A DNA stretch of 64,000 bases from Sphingomonas japonica (GCF_006346325.1 NZ_VDYR01000001.1:1302001-1366000), one strand, 5' to 3'; numbered from the stretch's first letter, positions 18,663 to 30,202 are shown. Translations and numbers: made by a program. Notes: generated from the sequence alone by a model not told the origin.

Positions 18663-19357
<695 letters not shown>

Positions 19358-19361
<4 letters not shown>

Positions 19362-21868
19362 GCGATTGGGCGCTGGCGTGGCGACTCGCGCGGCGCGAGC
19401 TCAACCTGCGGTTTCGCGGGCTTCGCCTGTTGCTGGCATGCCTGTTCCTCGGCGTCGGCGCGCTCGCCGCGATCGGCAGCCTGACCCAGGCGATCACCGG
19501 CGAGCTTTCCGCGCGGGGCCAGGCGATCCTTGGCGGCGACGTGCAGTTCGACGTGTCGCAGCGGCTGGCCGATCCGGCCGAGCGCGCCGCGATGGAACGC
19601 CAGGGAACGGTGTCCGAAACGGTGCGAATGCAGGCCAATGCGATCCGCGATACGCCGCAAGGACCACGCAGCGCGCCGATCGAGCTCAAGGGCGTCGATG
19701 CCGCCTATCCGCTCTACGGGTCGTTGGCGCTGGCGAATGGCGACAGGGCCGGCGCGCTCGGTGCCGACGGCGCCTGGATCGGAAAGGCGCTGGCCGAACG
19801 GCTTGCCCTGCGACGCGGCGACGCGATCCGGTTCGGCGAAGCGCGGTTCGTCGTGGCCGGCGTCATCGCCGACGAACCCGACCGGCTCGGCGAAGGCTTC
19901 ACGCTCGGACCGGTGGCGATCGTGTCGATGGCAGGGCTCGATCGTACCGGACTGGTCCAGCCGGGAAGCCTCTACGAAAGCAAGTACCGCATACGCTTTG
20001 ATGGCGGGCGCGACCCGGACACCGTGGTCGAACGCTTCGAGGCGGCGTTCCCCGATGGCGGGTGGAATAGCCGGACGCGCGATCGCGGTGCCCCCGGCAC
20101 CGATCGCTTCATCGGACGGATGGGCGAGTTTCTGATGCTGGTCGGGCTGTCGGCGCTGGTCATCGCCGGGATCGGCGTGGGTAACGGCGTCTCGTCCTAC
20201 CTCGCTGCGCGCCGCCGCAGCATCGCCGCGCTTAAGATCCTCGGGGCGACCTCGGGCGTGATCGCCCGCATCTACCTGTTGCAGGTCGCGGTGGTCGCGG
20301 CGATCGGGATCGTCGGCGGTCTGATCGTCGGCGCGCTGGCGGTGCCGGCGATCGTCGCGCTGGCCGGCGACGTGCTGCCGGTCGCACCGAGCTTCGCGCT
20401 GCAACCGTTGCCGCTCTTGCTCGCCGCCGCATACGGCGTGCTGATCGCGCTCGCCTTCACCGCCGCGCCATTGATCGAGGCGGGGCAGGTCCCCGCCGCC
20501 GGGTTGCTGCGCGGCGCGCTCGGCAGCGCGGCGATCTCATGGCGCAGGACCGCGCCGCCGGTGCTGGCGGCGTTCGCCGGGGTGATCGCGCTGGCGCTCG
20601 GCACCGCACAGCGACCGCTGTTGAGCGGCGGATTCCTGCTCGCGGTCGCGGCGACGCTGGCCGTCCTGGCCGGGCTCGGCTGGCTGGTGCGGACGCTCGC
20701 CGCCGCCGCCCCGCGCTCTCGACGCCCGTTGCTGCGGCTGGCGATCGCAGCGCTACACCGGCCGGGAGCACGTACCGTCACGCTGGTCGTGGCGCTCGGG
20801 CTGGGGCTGACGCTGTTCGTACTGCTCGCGGGCATCCGCACCAGCATCGACGCCAATATCGAGCGCACCGTTCCCCAGCGGGCGCCTTCGCTGATCGCGC
20901 TCGACGTGCCGCCCGACCGCGAGGCCGAGTTTCGCGGCATCATCGCCGCGACCGAACCACGCGGGGTGGTAAAGACGGTGCCGACACTGCGCGGCACGAT
21001 CACCGGCTATGGCACGACGCGCGTCGCCGATCTGGAGGATATTCCCGACGACGCCTGGGCCCTGCGCGGCGAGCGGGGGCTGACCTATTCGGCAGCGCTT
21101 CCCGAAGGCAGCACGCTGACCCGCGGCCAGTGGTGGCCGCCGGGTTATGCCGGGCCCCCGCTGGTTTCGCTCGACGAGCGACTGGGCGAGGCGCTGGACC
21201 TCAAGCTGGGCGATCCGATCGCCTTCACCCTGCTCGGCGTCGAGCGCACCGCCCGGATCGCGTCGTTCCGGCGGATCGACTGGGATACGCTCGGCTTCAA
21301 TTTCGTCATGGTGTTCTCCCCCAACGCGATTGCCGACGCGCCGCACAATCTGGCTGCGACGGTCGAGCTGCCGCCGAACCGCGAAGGTGCCGTGATGGCA
21401 GCGCTGCTACCCCGCTTTCCGTCGGTATCGGTGATCGAGGTTCAGGGCGTGCTCGGTCAGGTCCGCACCGTCGTCGAGCAGATGGCGACCGCGATCACGG
21501 CGGCGGCATCGGTTGCCATCCTTGCCGGGATCGCGGTGCTAGTCGGCGCGATCGCCGCCGCGCGCGAGGCGCGCACCTATGACGGCGTCATCCTGCGCAC
21601 ACTCGGCGCGACGCGCGGCCAGGTGCTGACGGCGCAGGCGATCGAATATGCGCTGCTAAGCATGGCGCTGGCACTGCTCGCGTTGGCGATCGGGCTGGGC
21701 GGCGGCTGGTATGTGGTGACGCAGATCTTCGAGTTCGAATGGCTGCCCGACTATCGCGCGGTCGCCGTCACGCTGGCGCTCGGCATGGCGGTGACCATGG
21801 GCTTCGGACTGGCGGGCGCGTGGTCGATCCTGGGGGTGCGCCCGTCGCGCGCGCTGCGCGAACTGTAG
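19358..21868 (+). CDS. FtsX-domain ABC permease, YbbP type
   Basis: This 836-residue inner-membrane permease partners the ATPase whose gene it overlaps. The N-terminal helix (LLLACLFLGVGALAAIGSL) is followed by a large periplasmic domain (about 45-250) and a first FtsX domain (three helices, about 260-370). A central helix pair comes next, then a second periplasmic domain (about 490-700), and finally the second FtsX domain (about 720-830). This 4+4+2 helix arrangement is that of YbbP-like exporters. It probably moves a lipid or hydrophobic molecule to the periplasm, where the neighbouring esterase may act; that link is inferred from gene order only. Confidence 0.9.
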
Positions 21869-21871
21869 CGG

Positions 21872-22966
21872 TCAGCCGCCGCTCGTCTCGCGCTCCTCGC
21901 GCCCGGCGACGGTGATCTCCCTGCCGAGCAGCGTCTTCACATAGATACGCTGGACCAGCACGAAGGTGACGACGGTGAGCGGCGCGGCGAGCAGCACGCC
22001 GAGAAATCCGAACAGGATGCCCGCGCCGCCCACGGCGAACAGCAGCACGGCGGGGGGCACGTCGACGGCATATTTCTGGATCATCGGCTGGAGGAAGTTG
22101 CCCTGGATCTGCTGGACCAGAAAGAACAGCCCGACCGTCCACAATGCGGTCGCGGGCGACACGGTGAAGGCCAGTATCACCGCGGGCGTCCCGGCGATGA
22201 TCGGTCCGACAAACGGGATGACGTCAAGCAGCCCGGCGATCAGTCCCAGCCCGCCCGCTGCCGGAACGCCCAGCAGCCATAGCCCCGCGGACGTCGCCGC
22301 GGCGACGACGATCATCGACATCAATTGGCCGTTCATCCAACCGCGCAGCGCATGGGTGCAGTCGTCGAGCGCATCGTCCATCACCGGCTCGGCCCGCTTT
22401 GGAGTGAGCAGGATCACGCCGCGGCGATAGACGGCGGGATCGGCCGCCAGAAAGATCGCTCCGACCAGCACCAGCGCGAAATCGGCCAGTCCGCTGCCGA
22501 TCGACAGAGCATAGCTGCCCGCGCTCGACATCAGCGACGATACGTCACCGGCACCCTGTTCGAACACCGAACGGACGCGATCGCCAAGTCCCCACGTTTC
22601 CAACTGCCCCTCGATAGCCGTCAGCGCGCCGGGAATCTTTTCGCGAATGGTATCGAATTCGCGGGCCAGCTGCGCACCGAACATCACGAAAATGCCGATG
22701 AACACGCCAAGCAGGATGAAGATCGCCAAGGTCAGCGCCAGCCCGCGAGGCAATTTCGTCCAGCGCGTCAGCAATCGTGCCATCGCGTCGAACACCACCG
22801 CCAGCACGATCGCGGCGAACACCAGCATCAGCAGGCTGGTCATTTCGATCAGCAACCAGGCCGCGCCGAGGATCGCGAGCACCGTGACGACCCGTGTCGC
22901 AAAGTTCGCGCTCGATCCGCGGCGCGGCGGTTCAGCAGGGTCGGTGTCGTGTTGAGCAGCGTGCAT
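21872..22966 (-). CDS. AI-2E family transporter (PerM/TqsA type)
   Basis: This 364-residue inner-membrane protein has about eight helices: two pairs at the N-terminus, a soluble segment about residues 85-165, then a hydrophobic C-terminal block. The family signature PFVGPIIAGTPAVILAF and the terminal element GILFGFLGVLLAAPLTVV are present. Members export various small molecules or act as cation/proton antiporters, so the name does not prove autoinducer transport. It is convergent with the YbbP-like gene, with three bases between the two stops. Confidence 0.9.
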   Translation of the reverse strand: MHAAQHDTDPAEPPRRGSSANFATRVVTVLAILGAAWLLIEMTSLLMLVFAAIVLAVVFDAMARLLTRWTKLPRGLALTLAIFILLGVFIGIFVMFGAQLAREFDTIREKIPGALTAIEGQLETWGLGDRVRSVFEQGAGDVSSLMSSAGSYALSIGSGLADFALVLVGAIFLAADPAVYRRGVILLTPKRAEPVMDDALDDCTHALRGWMNGQLMSMIVVAAATSAGLWLLGVPAAGGLGLIAGLLDVIPFVGPIIAGTPAVILAFTVSPATALWTVGLFFLVQQIQGNFLQPMIQKYAVDVPPAVLLFAVGGAGILFGFLGVLLAAPLTVVTFVLVQRIYVKTLLGREITVAGREERETSGG

Positions 22967-23046
22967 AGGTCCCCCGGCGCGGCCCCGTCATGGCAACGGC
23001 CCTTGCCGCCTCCATGCCGAAATCCCGCGACCGGGGATAGTTCCGA

Positions 23047-26000
23047 CTACCAGCGCGCCTGCAACCCCAGCCGCGCGGCGATCGCGGCATGGCCGAGCCG
23101 TTCCTCGGCGCTCGCCTCGCCGGTGACGATGAAGCTGCTCTGGCCACCGCTGAGGCGAACGCGGCCGATAAAGCCGCTGTCGCGATCCTCTGGCAGCAGG
23201 GTGAAGGGATCGCCATCGCCAAACTGCGCAGTCGTGGTACCGAGCGCGCCGCCGACGATCTCGCGCCGTCCGCCTTCGACTTCGAGCCGCAGGAAGCTCG
23301 CCTGCGGATCGAGGCTGCCGAGTTCGTATCCCAGGCTGAGCGATCCGGTCGCGGCGAGTTCGTCGCTGGTACGCTCGGCCACGGTGAGGTCGAACGCCTC
23401 GCCGCCGCCGGCTTCGGTATGCGCGTCCTCGCTCAGCCGGTAATAGTCGATCGCCGCCTGCGGCCGCAGCTTGAGCCGTCGGCCGACCGCAAGTTCGTAC
23501 GACATCGCGCCCTGCGCCGAATAGAGCATGCCGCCCCAGCTGCCTTCGGACACGCGCGCGAAGCTGTTGTCGGCATCGGTCGAATCGAAGCGGCGCTGGC
23601 TGCTGAAGTCGATCTTCGACACACCGCCGCGGGCGCTTGCGGCAAACCCCGACCAATTGCCGCGCCAGTGCGCCGCCAGCTCATATTGCCCGGTCAGCAC
23701 CTCGTTGTCGGTGAAGCCGTCGGCGTCGGTGCCCTGGAGATAGGCCAGCGACAGCCCGACCCGGCCTGCCCCGCCCAGCGCGACCTCGCCGCCGCCGTTG
23801 ATGCCCCAGCCGCCGATATCGTATGCGGCGGTGTCGCCCAGATCCTTCGACGTGCCCCATGCAACCTGCTGCAACCATAGGCTCCACCTGTCGCGCTGGA
23901 GGAAGCGCGCGGCGGGATCGTTCAGGATGCGCGCGGCGGCGCGTGACGCCATCGTCACCGATTCAAAGGTTCCGCCGGCATGATCGGGCAGGAAGCTGGC
24001 GATCCGCCGCTGGAACGTCTCGCCGTCGCCGATGCCCAAGAACGTCGTCCGGATGCCCGCATCGGTGTCGAGAATGTCGAAGATCGCATCATAGGCGGCC
24101 GATTGCGAGCGGTTGAGGCCGAGCTCGGTAGTGGTCTTGCGCGCGATCGACAGCGTCACGGTGCCCGCTTCGACGTCGGAGGCGAGGCTCGACTTGAACA
24201 GGTAGGGCAGCGTCTCGGCCACCGAGCCGAGATTGTCGGCGCCGGTCAGCGCCCCGGCATCGACGATGACATAGTCGCCGAGCGAGCCTGCGATTTCCGA
24301 CACGCCGACGCGCACCGTCGCGCCTTCGCCGAAGCTGGCCGCGCCGGCGACGACATAGCGAGTGGCGCCTGCTTCGCCGATATTGACCGCGATCGCGCCG
24401 CCCTCGACGGCAAGCGACGTCAGCGCGACAGTGCCGCTGCCGGTATAGTCGAACGTGCCATCGCCGACCGACAGCGCCAGACCGCCGCTATTGGCAAGCG
24501 TGCCGCGAAATATCGTGCCGGCGCCCAGCGTCATGAGATCGTCGCCGCCGCCGAAATCGATCGCGCCATTGAGGCTCGCCGTGCCAGTCAGCGCGACGGT
24601 ATCGGCGCCGCCACCGAACGAGACGTCGCCAGCCTGGCGCGCATCGCCCGACAGGCGCAGGCTGTTGTCGCCGCCGGCAAAGCTCACATCGCCACTGACC
24701 CCGCCATCGGCGATGTCGAGCAGATCGCCGCCGTCGCCGAAACGGATGTCGCCGACGATGCCGGGCGCGGTTTCGTCCTCCTCGGCGAGCAGTTGCCGCA
24801 CGATCGCGCCGCCGTCATTGGCCGTCAGGTCGATCGCGATCGATCCGCCACCGTCATTGCCGCCGTCGGCCTCGATCGCGCCGGCATTCTCGATCAGGTC
24901 CAGCGTACCCGACTGGTCGAGGATGGCGATCGCAGTGCCGTCGCCGCTCGCGGCAGCACCGATGCCGCCGGTATTGCGCAGCACCGGCGCCGATGCACCC
25001 GCGGCGATGACGATCGCGCGTGCCTGGGCATCGGCGGCATTGCCTCCGCCCGCGGTCACCGTGCCGCCGATCGTGATGGCATCGGCGCTGGTGCCGCTGC
25101 CAAGCAGCAGCGCGGTCGCGTCGGCGCGCGATGTCGCCGAAAGCGTGCCGTCGATGCGCACCCCGCCATTCAGATCGACCGCGCCGCCCTGCCCGCCGAT
25201 GCGGATGCCGGTGGCATCGACCCCGGCATAGACGCCCGATGCCGCGACGCCGCCGCGCACGACCAGCCCGTGCCCACCGGCATCGCCCGCGACTCCGCCG
25301 AGCGTGATCGAATCGTCGGACCCGATGCTGATCGCGGGCGAACTGCCAAAGGTGCGGACGCTGGCGGTGCCCTCATTGGCGTCGGGAGTGCCGTCGTCAT
25401 CCTCGTCGGCTTCGTCGGGGTCGGTGTTGGCGGGGGGCGCATCGAGCAGCACACCGCCGCCGACATTGCCCGCGACCACCAGCGCCGAACCGCCCTGCAG
25501 CAGATCGTCGGCGTCGAGGTCGGACGGATCCGAAGGCGCGGTCGTCGCACGATAGCCGGTCGAGGCGATCGAACCCTGAACGGTCACCCGCCCGGTGACG
25601 TCGCCGTCGATCCTGACCCCGACCGCATCCGCGCCCTGCACGCCGACGGTGCCGTCAAGGCGAAGATTTCCGGTCACGTCCCGCACGTCGATGCCGACCG
25701 CATCGTCACCGATCACGGCGATGTCGCCGCTGTTGGAAAGGTTCCCGGTCAGCGCACCGCCGACGCGGATACCAGCCGAATCATTGCCCTCGATGGTGAT
25801 GTCGCCGGAATTGGAGATCGATCCGGCGAAGGCGCCGGTGGTGCGGATGCCGACGCGGCGCGCGCCGCGGGCGAACGGGCCGTCGATGTCGCCGTCATCG
25901 TCCGTATCTTCCGGGGTATAGGCCTCGTCGAGGATGATGTTCCCGCTGTTAACGATCGCGCCGCTGCCCTGGTCGGTGACGAGGATGCCGTCGCTGTCGT

Positions 26001-26238
26001 TGACGCCGGTCTTCTGGATCGTCCCTTGGTTGGTGACATTGTTGGTGCTGTCGAGGGTGATGATCGCACCGCTCGTGGTCGGCTTGATCGATCCGGCGGC
26101 GGTGACGGTGACGTTGCCCGCAGTCGAGGTGCGTACCGGCGTCGTGGTCGCCGTCGAGATGCTGGTCTGCGCCTGTGCCTGCGGTACGAGCGCAAGCAGG
26201 ATCGGTGTGAGGCTGGTGGTGGCGAGCAGGATGCGCAT
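23047..26238 (-). CDS. Autotransporter (type Va) with acidic repeat passenger
   Basis: This 1063-residue secreted or surface protein has a signal peptide (MRILLATTSL to AQAQ), a long passenger of parallel-beta-helix type (about 25-780) and a C-terminal autotransporter barrel ending in the aromatic residue of ARLGLQARW. The passenger is rich in NSGDITIEGNDSAGI-like repeats. It also has two Asp-rich stretches (DTDDDGDIDG and DEADEDDDGTPDANEG) that could bind calcium. The start at 26238 has GAGGG just upstream and opens the signal peptide. It follows FecI, FecR and a TonB receptor on the same strand, about 100 bases after the receptor, so it is probably expressed with them. No protease or lipase motif was seen. 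Confidence 0.88.
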   Translation of the reverse strand: MRILLATTSLTPILLALVPQAQAQTSISTATTTPVRTSTAGNVTVTAAGSIKPTTSGAIITLDSTNNVTNQGTIQKTGVNDSDGILVTDQGSGAIVNSGNIILDEAYTPEDTDDDGDIDGPFARGARRVGIRTTGAFAGSISNSGDITIEGNDSAGIRVGGALTGNLSNSGDIAVIGDDAVGIDVRDVTGNLRLDGTVGVQGADAVGVRIDGDVTGRVTVQGSIASTGYRATTAPSDPSDLDADDLLQGGSALVVAGNVGGGVLLDAPPANTDPDEADEDDDGTPDANEGTASVRTFGSSPAISIGSDDSITLGGVAGDAGGHGLVVRGGVAASGVYAGVDATGIRIGGQGGAVDLNGGVRIDGTLSATSRADATALLLGSGTSADAITIGGTVTAGGGNAADAQARAIVIAAGASAPVLRNTGGIGAAASGDGTAIAILDQSGTLDLIENAGAIEADGGNDGGGSIAIDLTANDGGAIVRQLLAEEDETAPGIVGDIRFGDGGDLLDIADGGVSGDVSFAGGDNSLRLSGDARQAGDVSFGGGADTVALTGTASLNGAIDFGGGDDLMTLGAGTIFRGTLANSGGLALSVGDGTFDYTGSGTVALTSLAVEGGAIAVNIGEAGATRYVVAGAASFGEGATVRVGVSEIAGSLGDYVIVDAGALTGADNLGSVAETLPYLFKSSLASDVEAGTVTLSIARKTTTELGLNRSQSAAYDAIFDILDTDAGIRTTFLGIGDGETFQRRIASFLPDHAGGTFESVTMASRAAARILNDPAARFLQRDRWSLWLQQVAWGTSKDLGDTAAYDIGGWGINGGGEVALGGAGRVGLSLAYLQGTDADGFTDNEVLTGQYELAAHWRGNWSGFAASARGGVSKIDFSSQRRFDSTDADNSFARVSEGSWGGMLYSAQGAMSYELAVGRRLKLRPQAAIDYYRLSEDAHTEAGGGEAFDLTVAERTSDELAATGSLSLGYELGSLDPQASFLRLEVEGGRREIVGGALGTTTAQFGDGDPFTLLPEDRDSGFIGRVRLSGGQSSFIVTGEASAEERLGHAAIAARLGLQARW

Positions 26239-26340
26239 GAAGTCCCTCTGGCAAGATGATGCGGAGGGCGTTCCCTCTCCCTTTGCCAGACGCAGGCGTG
26301 GCCGATCTCCCGTAACCGCTCGGCGCAACTGGTCGCGCGG

Positions 26341-28719
26341 TCAGAACCGCCAGTCGAAGCCGATGCGGATCGTGCGCGGGCGAAGCGGCGTGATCTGGTC
26401 GCCGCTGGTGAGCTGGAACGGGCTGCCGAGCGCGAAGCGATTGCCCTGCGCATCGAGCAGATTGGTCAGCGACAGCGACAGTCCACGCCGCGCGTCACCG
26501 ATCCGCGCCTCGATGCCGGTGTCGAGCCAGTCGCCTTGAAGCTGCCCGAGTACCGGACCGATACCGAGCCGCGAGTGGCCGACATAGCGGGCATTGCCGG
26601 ACAGCGTCAGCGCGGTGCGCGGGCCGAGCTCGGCAAAATAGCGCGCGCCGATGCGCGCGTTGAAATCGGCGACGTTGGGCAGTTGCCCGCCGCGAGCCGA
26701 CGGCGCGTCGAGCGCCGTGACCGCGGCGATCAGCGCCGCGGACGGCGCGGTGACCTCGCTGTCGTTCCAGTAGAGCGAGCCGCTCAGGTCCAGCGCCTCG
26801 CTGGGGCGCCAGCCGGCCGAAATGCCAATCGAGCTTATCCGGCCGTCGCCGATATTGGCGGTGACCGGAAAGCCCACCCCGTCGATCAGATCGGCCTGGA
26901 TGTCGTGCCAGCGGGTGTGCGCCGCGGTCAGCAATATATCGAAGCGGTCGCGCGCGGGCGCCCCCAGCCGAACGCCCAGCTCTGCGGTTTCGATGCGATC
27001 GCCGGTATAGCGCTCGATGAGGTCGCTGCGTACCGCAAGGCCGCCGGGGCGGAACCCCTCCTGATAGCGCGCGAACAGGCTCCAACGCTCATCGGGTTGA
27101 ACGAGGATCGCACCCGACGGCAGGAAGCGCGTCTCGGTGCGACTGGCCCCGCCGCGCGGGTCGGCACGAAACGCCACCAGTGCCGAAACGTCCTCGGCAT
27201 CGCCCGACAGCCGCGAATGCGTCAGCCGCCCGCCGCCGGTCAGCGCCAACCAATCCACCGGAACCACGGTCGCCTCCCCGAACACCGTGACCTCGCCGAT
27301 GCGATTGCGGACCCCGGCGACCGGCATCGCCATCCGCGCCTCCTCGCCCAGCGTGCGGTTGAGACGGGCGTCGTTGCTCAGCAGGCTGGCGCCGACCACC
27401 CATCCCGCACCATTGGCCGAGCGCTGCGCCAGCCGCGTCTCCGAAGTCAGCATGCGGATGCGGCTGGTCTGGCGGAACTGCGTGGGCTCGCCGCCGGGCT
27501 CGGTCGCGTCGAATGTTTCAGATACGTAATGGTCGATGATGCCGGTCGCCGAGCGCAACTGCAGGTCGCCCCAGTCGCGCGCGATGCGAAGTTCGCCGAG
27601 CAGATAGTCGTTGACGAACGGCTGCGCGACCGCGCTCGCCCGCGAAAGGCCGTCTTGGTCGCCATATTGCGCGTCGCGCCCGTCGATCCGCTGCCACGTT
27701 CCGCTGAGATCGACGCGCCAGCCATCGCCAGGCTCGAGCCCCAGATTGGCGCGGGCGCCTGCGGTCTCGACCCGGTTGACGTCGGCGAGGCCGCGAAGGC
27801 GATCGTCGATATAGCCGCCGTCGATCGCGCCGTAGGCGACCGCGCGCAGCCCCAGCATGTCGCCGACCAGCGGCAGGTTGAGCATACCGCCTGCGTCGAC
27901 ACCGGGGTCGCCATGCTGCGTGGCGAGAACGCCGCCCCAGCCCGCGGCGGCGATTCCCGACACATCGGCGCCCTGCGGCACCACCCGGACGATCCCGCCG
28001 AGCGAGCCTGCGCCATACAGCGTTCCCTGCGGCCCCTCGAGGATCTCGACGCGGGCGATATCGTACAGCCTGAGCGACGGATCGGGCGCGCTGTAGGTCA
28101 ACCGCGTGTCGCCCCAATATTGCCCGACCGTCGCCTGGGTCGGCCCGGTGAAGCTCGAATCGGCGACGCCGCGAATGAACAGCTTGTTGCGGCCGGGGCC
28201 GAGATGCGTCGAGGCGAGGCTGGTGCTGGCGCCCACCAGTGCGTCGCTGCCCCGCGCCGCTTCGGCAAGCGAGATATCGGCGCCATCGGCGATGCGCGCG
28301 ACGCCGGGAAACTGCGACAGCGGCACGTCGCGCTTGCTGGCGATGACGATGATGTCGGCGCCGACGGGCTCGGGCTCCGTTTCGGCGGGCGGCATGCGCG
28401 GCGGCGCAGGGCGCGGCGGTCGCGGCGGGATCGCTTCGATCAGATAGCTGTTCGCGGCGACCTTGCGCGCCCGCGCTCGCGTTCCACGCAGCATCGCCGA
28501 CAACGCCTGCGCAGTCGTCAGCGTGCCCGCGACGCGGCGTACGCGCAGCCGTGCCAGCGACGGATCCCGCATGCCGATGCTCGCGCCGGTCTGACGCCCG
28601 ATCGCGACGATTGCCGCGCCGAGATCGCGCGCCGCGACACGCACGGCGACGCGATCGTCGCGCGGCGGCGCGGCAGGGGTCAGCAATGCTGCCGACGCGA
28701 TCAGGCTAAGGGCGTACAC
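26341..28719 (-). CDS. TonB-dependent receptor with STN signalling domain
   Basis: This 792-residue outer-membrane transporter has an N-terminal secretin/TonB (STN) domain (about 20-100: VRVAARDLGAAIVAIGRQTG), a plug domain (about 115-250, with VEILEGPQGTLYGAGSLGG) and a 22-strand barrel ending in TIRIGFDWRF. An STN domain together with adjacent FecR and FecI genes indicates cell-surface signalling. It starts with GTG inside the last codons of fecR (14-bp overlap), so its translation is probably coupled to that of FecR. The plug is typical of siderophore-type receptors, but the ligand is not known. Confidence 0.92.
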   Translation of the reverse strand: MYALSLIASAALLTPAAPPRDDRVAVRVAARDLGAAIVAIGRQTGASIGMRDPSLARLRVRRVAGTLTTAQALSAMLRGTRARARKVAANSYLIEAIPPRPPRPAPPRMPPAETEPEPVGADIIVIASKRDVPLSQFPGVARIADGADISLAEAARGSDALVGASTSLASTHLGPGRNKLFIRGVADSSFTGPTQATVGQYWGDTRLTYSAPDPSLRLYDIARVEILEGPQGTLYGAGSLGGIVRVVPQGADVSGIAAAGWGGVLATQHGDPGVDAGGMLNLPLVGDMLGLRAVAYGAIDGGYIDDRLRGLADVNRVETAGARANLGLEPGDGWRVDLSGTWQRIDGRDAQYGDQDGLSRASAVAQPFVNDYLLGELRIARDWGDLQLRSATGIIDHYVSETFDATEPGGEPTQFRQTSRIRMLTSETRLAQRSANGAGWVVGASLLSNDARLNRTLGEEARMAMPVAGVRNRIGEVTVFGEATVVPVDWLALTGGGRLTHSRLSGDAEDVSALVAFRADPRGGASRTETRFLPSGAILVQPDERWSLFARYQEGFRPGGLAVRSDLIERYTGDRIETAELGVRLGAPARDRFDILLTAAHTRWHDIQADLIDGVGFPVTANIGDGRISSIGISAGWRPSEALDLSGSLYWNDSEVTAPSAALIAAVTALDAPSARGGQLPNVADFNARIGARYFAELGPRTALTLSGNARYVGHSRLGIGPVLGQLQGDWLDTGIEARIGDARRGLSLSLTNLLDAQGNRFALGSPFQLTSGDQITPLRPRTIRIGFDWRF

Positions 28720-29653
28720 GATTTCTGGAGGTCAGTACCCAGCCCTCGCCCTTACGCTGCGCCGAAAGCCCAAGCAACGGCGCGGTGCGATCGAGGATCG
28801 CCGCGGGATCGCCGTCGATGGCGATCGTGCCGGTGAACGGCGCCGTCCCCGCCCCTTCGACCGCGATCGCAACGCCCAGATTGCGCGCCAGATCGGCCGC
28901 GACATCCTCGATCGCGGTGCCGCTGTAGACCAGACGCCGCGCGGTCCACGCCCCGACCGCTTCCGGCGCGACCGCCGAAACCCTGACATTGGCCGCAGCG
29001 TCATCGGCGAACAGCGCCTTGCCTGGATCGAGCCGCACCGCTTCGCTGTCCGGATTGTAGACCACCGCCCCTTCCGAAACGGTGACGCGGGTCGAGCGGT
29101 CGGTGCGCACGACGTTGAATACGGTGCCGACATCGACCAGCCGCGACGGGCCGGCCGTCACCACGAACGGATCGGCGGCATCGTGGCGGACGGTGAACAA
29201 GGCTTCGCCGCGTTCGAGCGCCGCCAGCCTCGGGCTGTCATCATCGAGGACGATGCGGCTGCCGCCGTTGAGGTCGATCCTCGATCCGTCGCTCAATGCG
29301 ATCTGGCGCCGCTGGCCGGGCGCGGTTTCGATCGCGTAGGGATCGCTTCCCGCGTCGAGCGCGCTCCAGCCAAGCACGACGGCAAGCCCGGCCGCGACCG
29401 CACCGCCTCCCCAGATCAGCCGCCGCGGCCGCCGGACCGTGGGTTGGGCGAGGATCGGGCGCGGGGGTGCGGCGACGAACCACGCGGCGATCTCGGCGTC
29501 GGCCGCAAGCGCTGCTTCATATGCGACATTATGCTGCGGATCGGCTTCCAGCCAATCGGCGAACGCCTCCCAATCGGCGAAGGCCGGATCGGCCACGCGC
29601 ATTGCCCAGTCGCGGGCGGCGGCGCGGATCGGATCACGGTAGGGGTCGGTCAT
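28706..29653 (-). CDS. FecR-family anti-sigma / sigma regulator
   Basis: This 315-residue inner-membrane regulator has a cytoplasmic N-terminal DUF4880-like part (WEAFADWLEADPQHNVAYE). One transmembrane helix follows (LIWGGGAVAAGLAVVLGW, about 82-99), and then the periplasmic FecR domain (LSDGSRIDLNGGSRI; GEALFTVRHD) and a C-terminal STN-like domain that could contact the receptor. It relays receptor occupancy to the sigma factor. The start at 29653 is preferred over 29659 because GGGAG is then properly spaced. It overlaps the receptor gene by 14 bases, and the sigma gene ends 33 bases before its start. Confidence 0.92.
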   Translation of the reverse strand: MTDPYRDPIRAAARDWAMRVADPAFADWEAFADWLEADPQHNVAYEAALAADAEIAAWFVAAPPRPILAQPTVRRPRRLIWGGGAVAAGLAVVLGWSALDAGSDPYAIETAPGQRRQIALSDGSRIDLNGGSRIVLDDDSPRLAALERGEALFTVRHDAADPFVVTAGPSRLVDVGTVFNVVRTDRSTRVTVSEGAVVYNPDSEAVRLDPGKALFADDAAANVRVSAVAPEAVGAWTARRLVYSGTAIEDVAADLARNLGVAIAVEGAGTAPFTGTIAIDGDPAAILDRTAPLLGLSAQRKGEGWVLTSRNRVRP

Positions 29654-29686
29654 CGCCATCTCCCTTGCGTGACGCAGACGCGGCGC

Positions 29687-30202
29687 TCATTCCGCATCGA
29701 ACCGCTCCTTCAGTGCGTGGAGCGCGCGATAGGCGCGCTGCAGATCCTTTTCGACGGTACTCAGGCTGACGCCGAGTTCGCGCGCGATCGCCGCCTGACC
29801 CACCCCATCGAGGCGATAGCGGCGGAATATCGTCTCCGCACGCGGACCGAGCTGCGCCAGCGTGTCCTGCGCAATCCGCAGCCGTTCGCGCGACAGCAGC
29901 ACGCGTTCGGCGCCGGGTACGACGCTCGCGTCGTTCGCGGCGTCGTGCCACGCTTCTTCGCGCCGGCCGCGAGCGGCGCCGGCGCGATGGCGGTCCCGCA
30001 TCAGATTTTCGGCGGCACGAAACAGATACGACATCGGCTCGGCGATCGGCTCGCCGGGAGTGCTCGCGATCCGTTCCCACAGCGACTGAACCAGATCCTC
30101 GGCCGCATCGCCGGCGCCGCGCGCAGCCAGGAAGCGCAGCAATCGCGAGCGATTGGCGAGGAACACCTGTTGGAGACCGCCGGGATCGGCGCCGCTGTCC
30201 AT
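29687..30202 (-). CDS. ECF sigma factor, FecI type
   Basis: This 171-residue sigma factor has region 2 (VQSLWERIAS, then EPMSYLFRAAENLMRDRHR) and region 4 (IARELGVSLSTVEKDLQRAY). It is expected to transcribe the downstream receptor genes once released by FecR. The start at 30202 fits the family length, but AGG lies unusually close to the ATG. A longer reading begins near 30262 without a better site. It is divergent from an RND efflux operon, with a 195-base spacer. Confidence 0.92.
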   Translation of the reverse strand: MDSGADPGGLQQVFLANRSRLLRFLAARGAGDAAEDLVQSLWERIASTPGEPIAEPMSYLFRAAENLMRDRHRAGAARGRREEAWHDAANDASVVPGAERVLLSRERLRIAQDTLAQLGPRAETIFRRYRLDGVGQAAIARELGVSLSTVEKDLQRAYRALHALKERFDAE

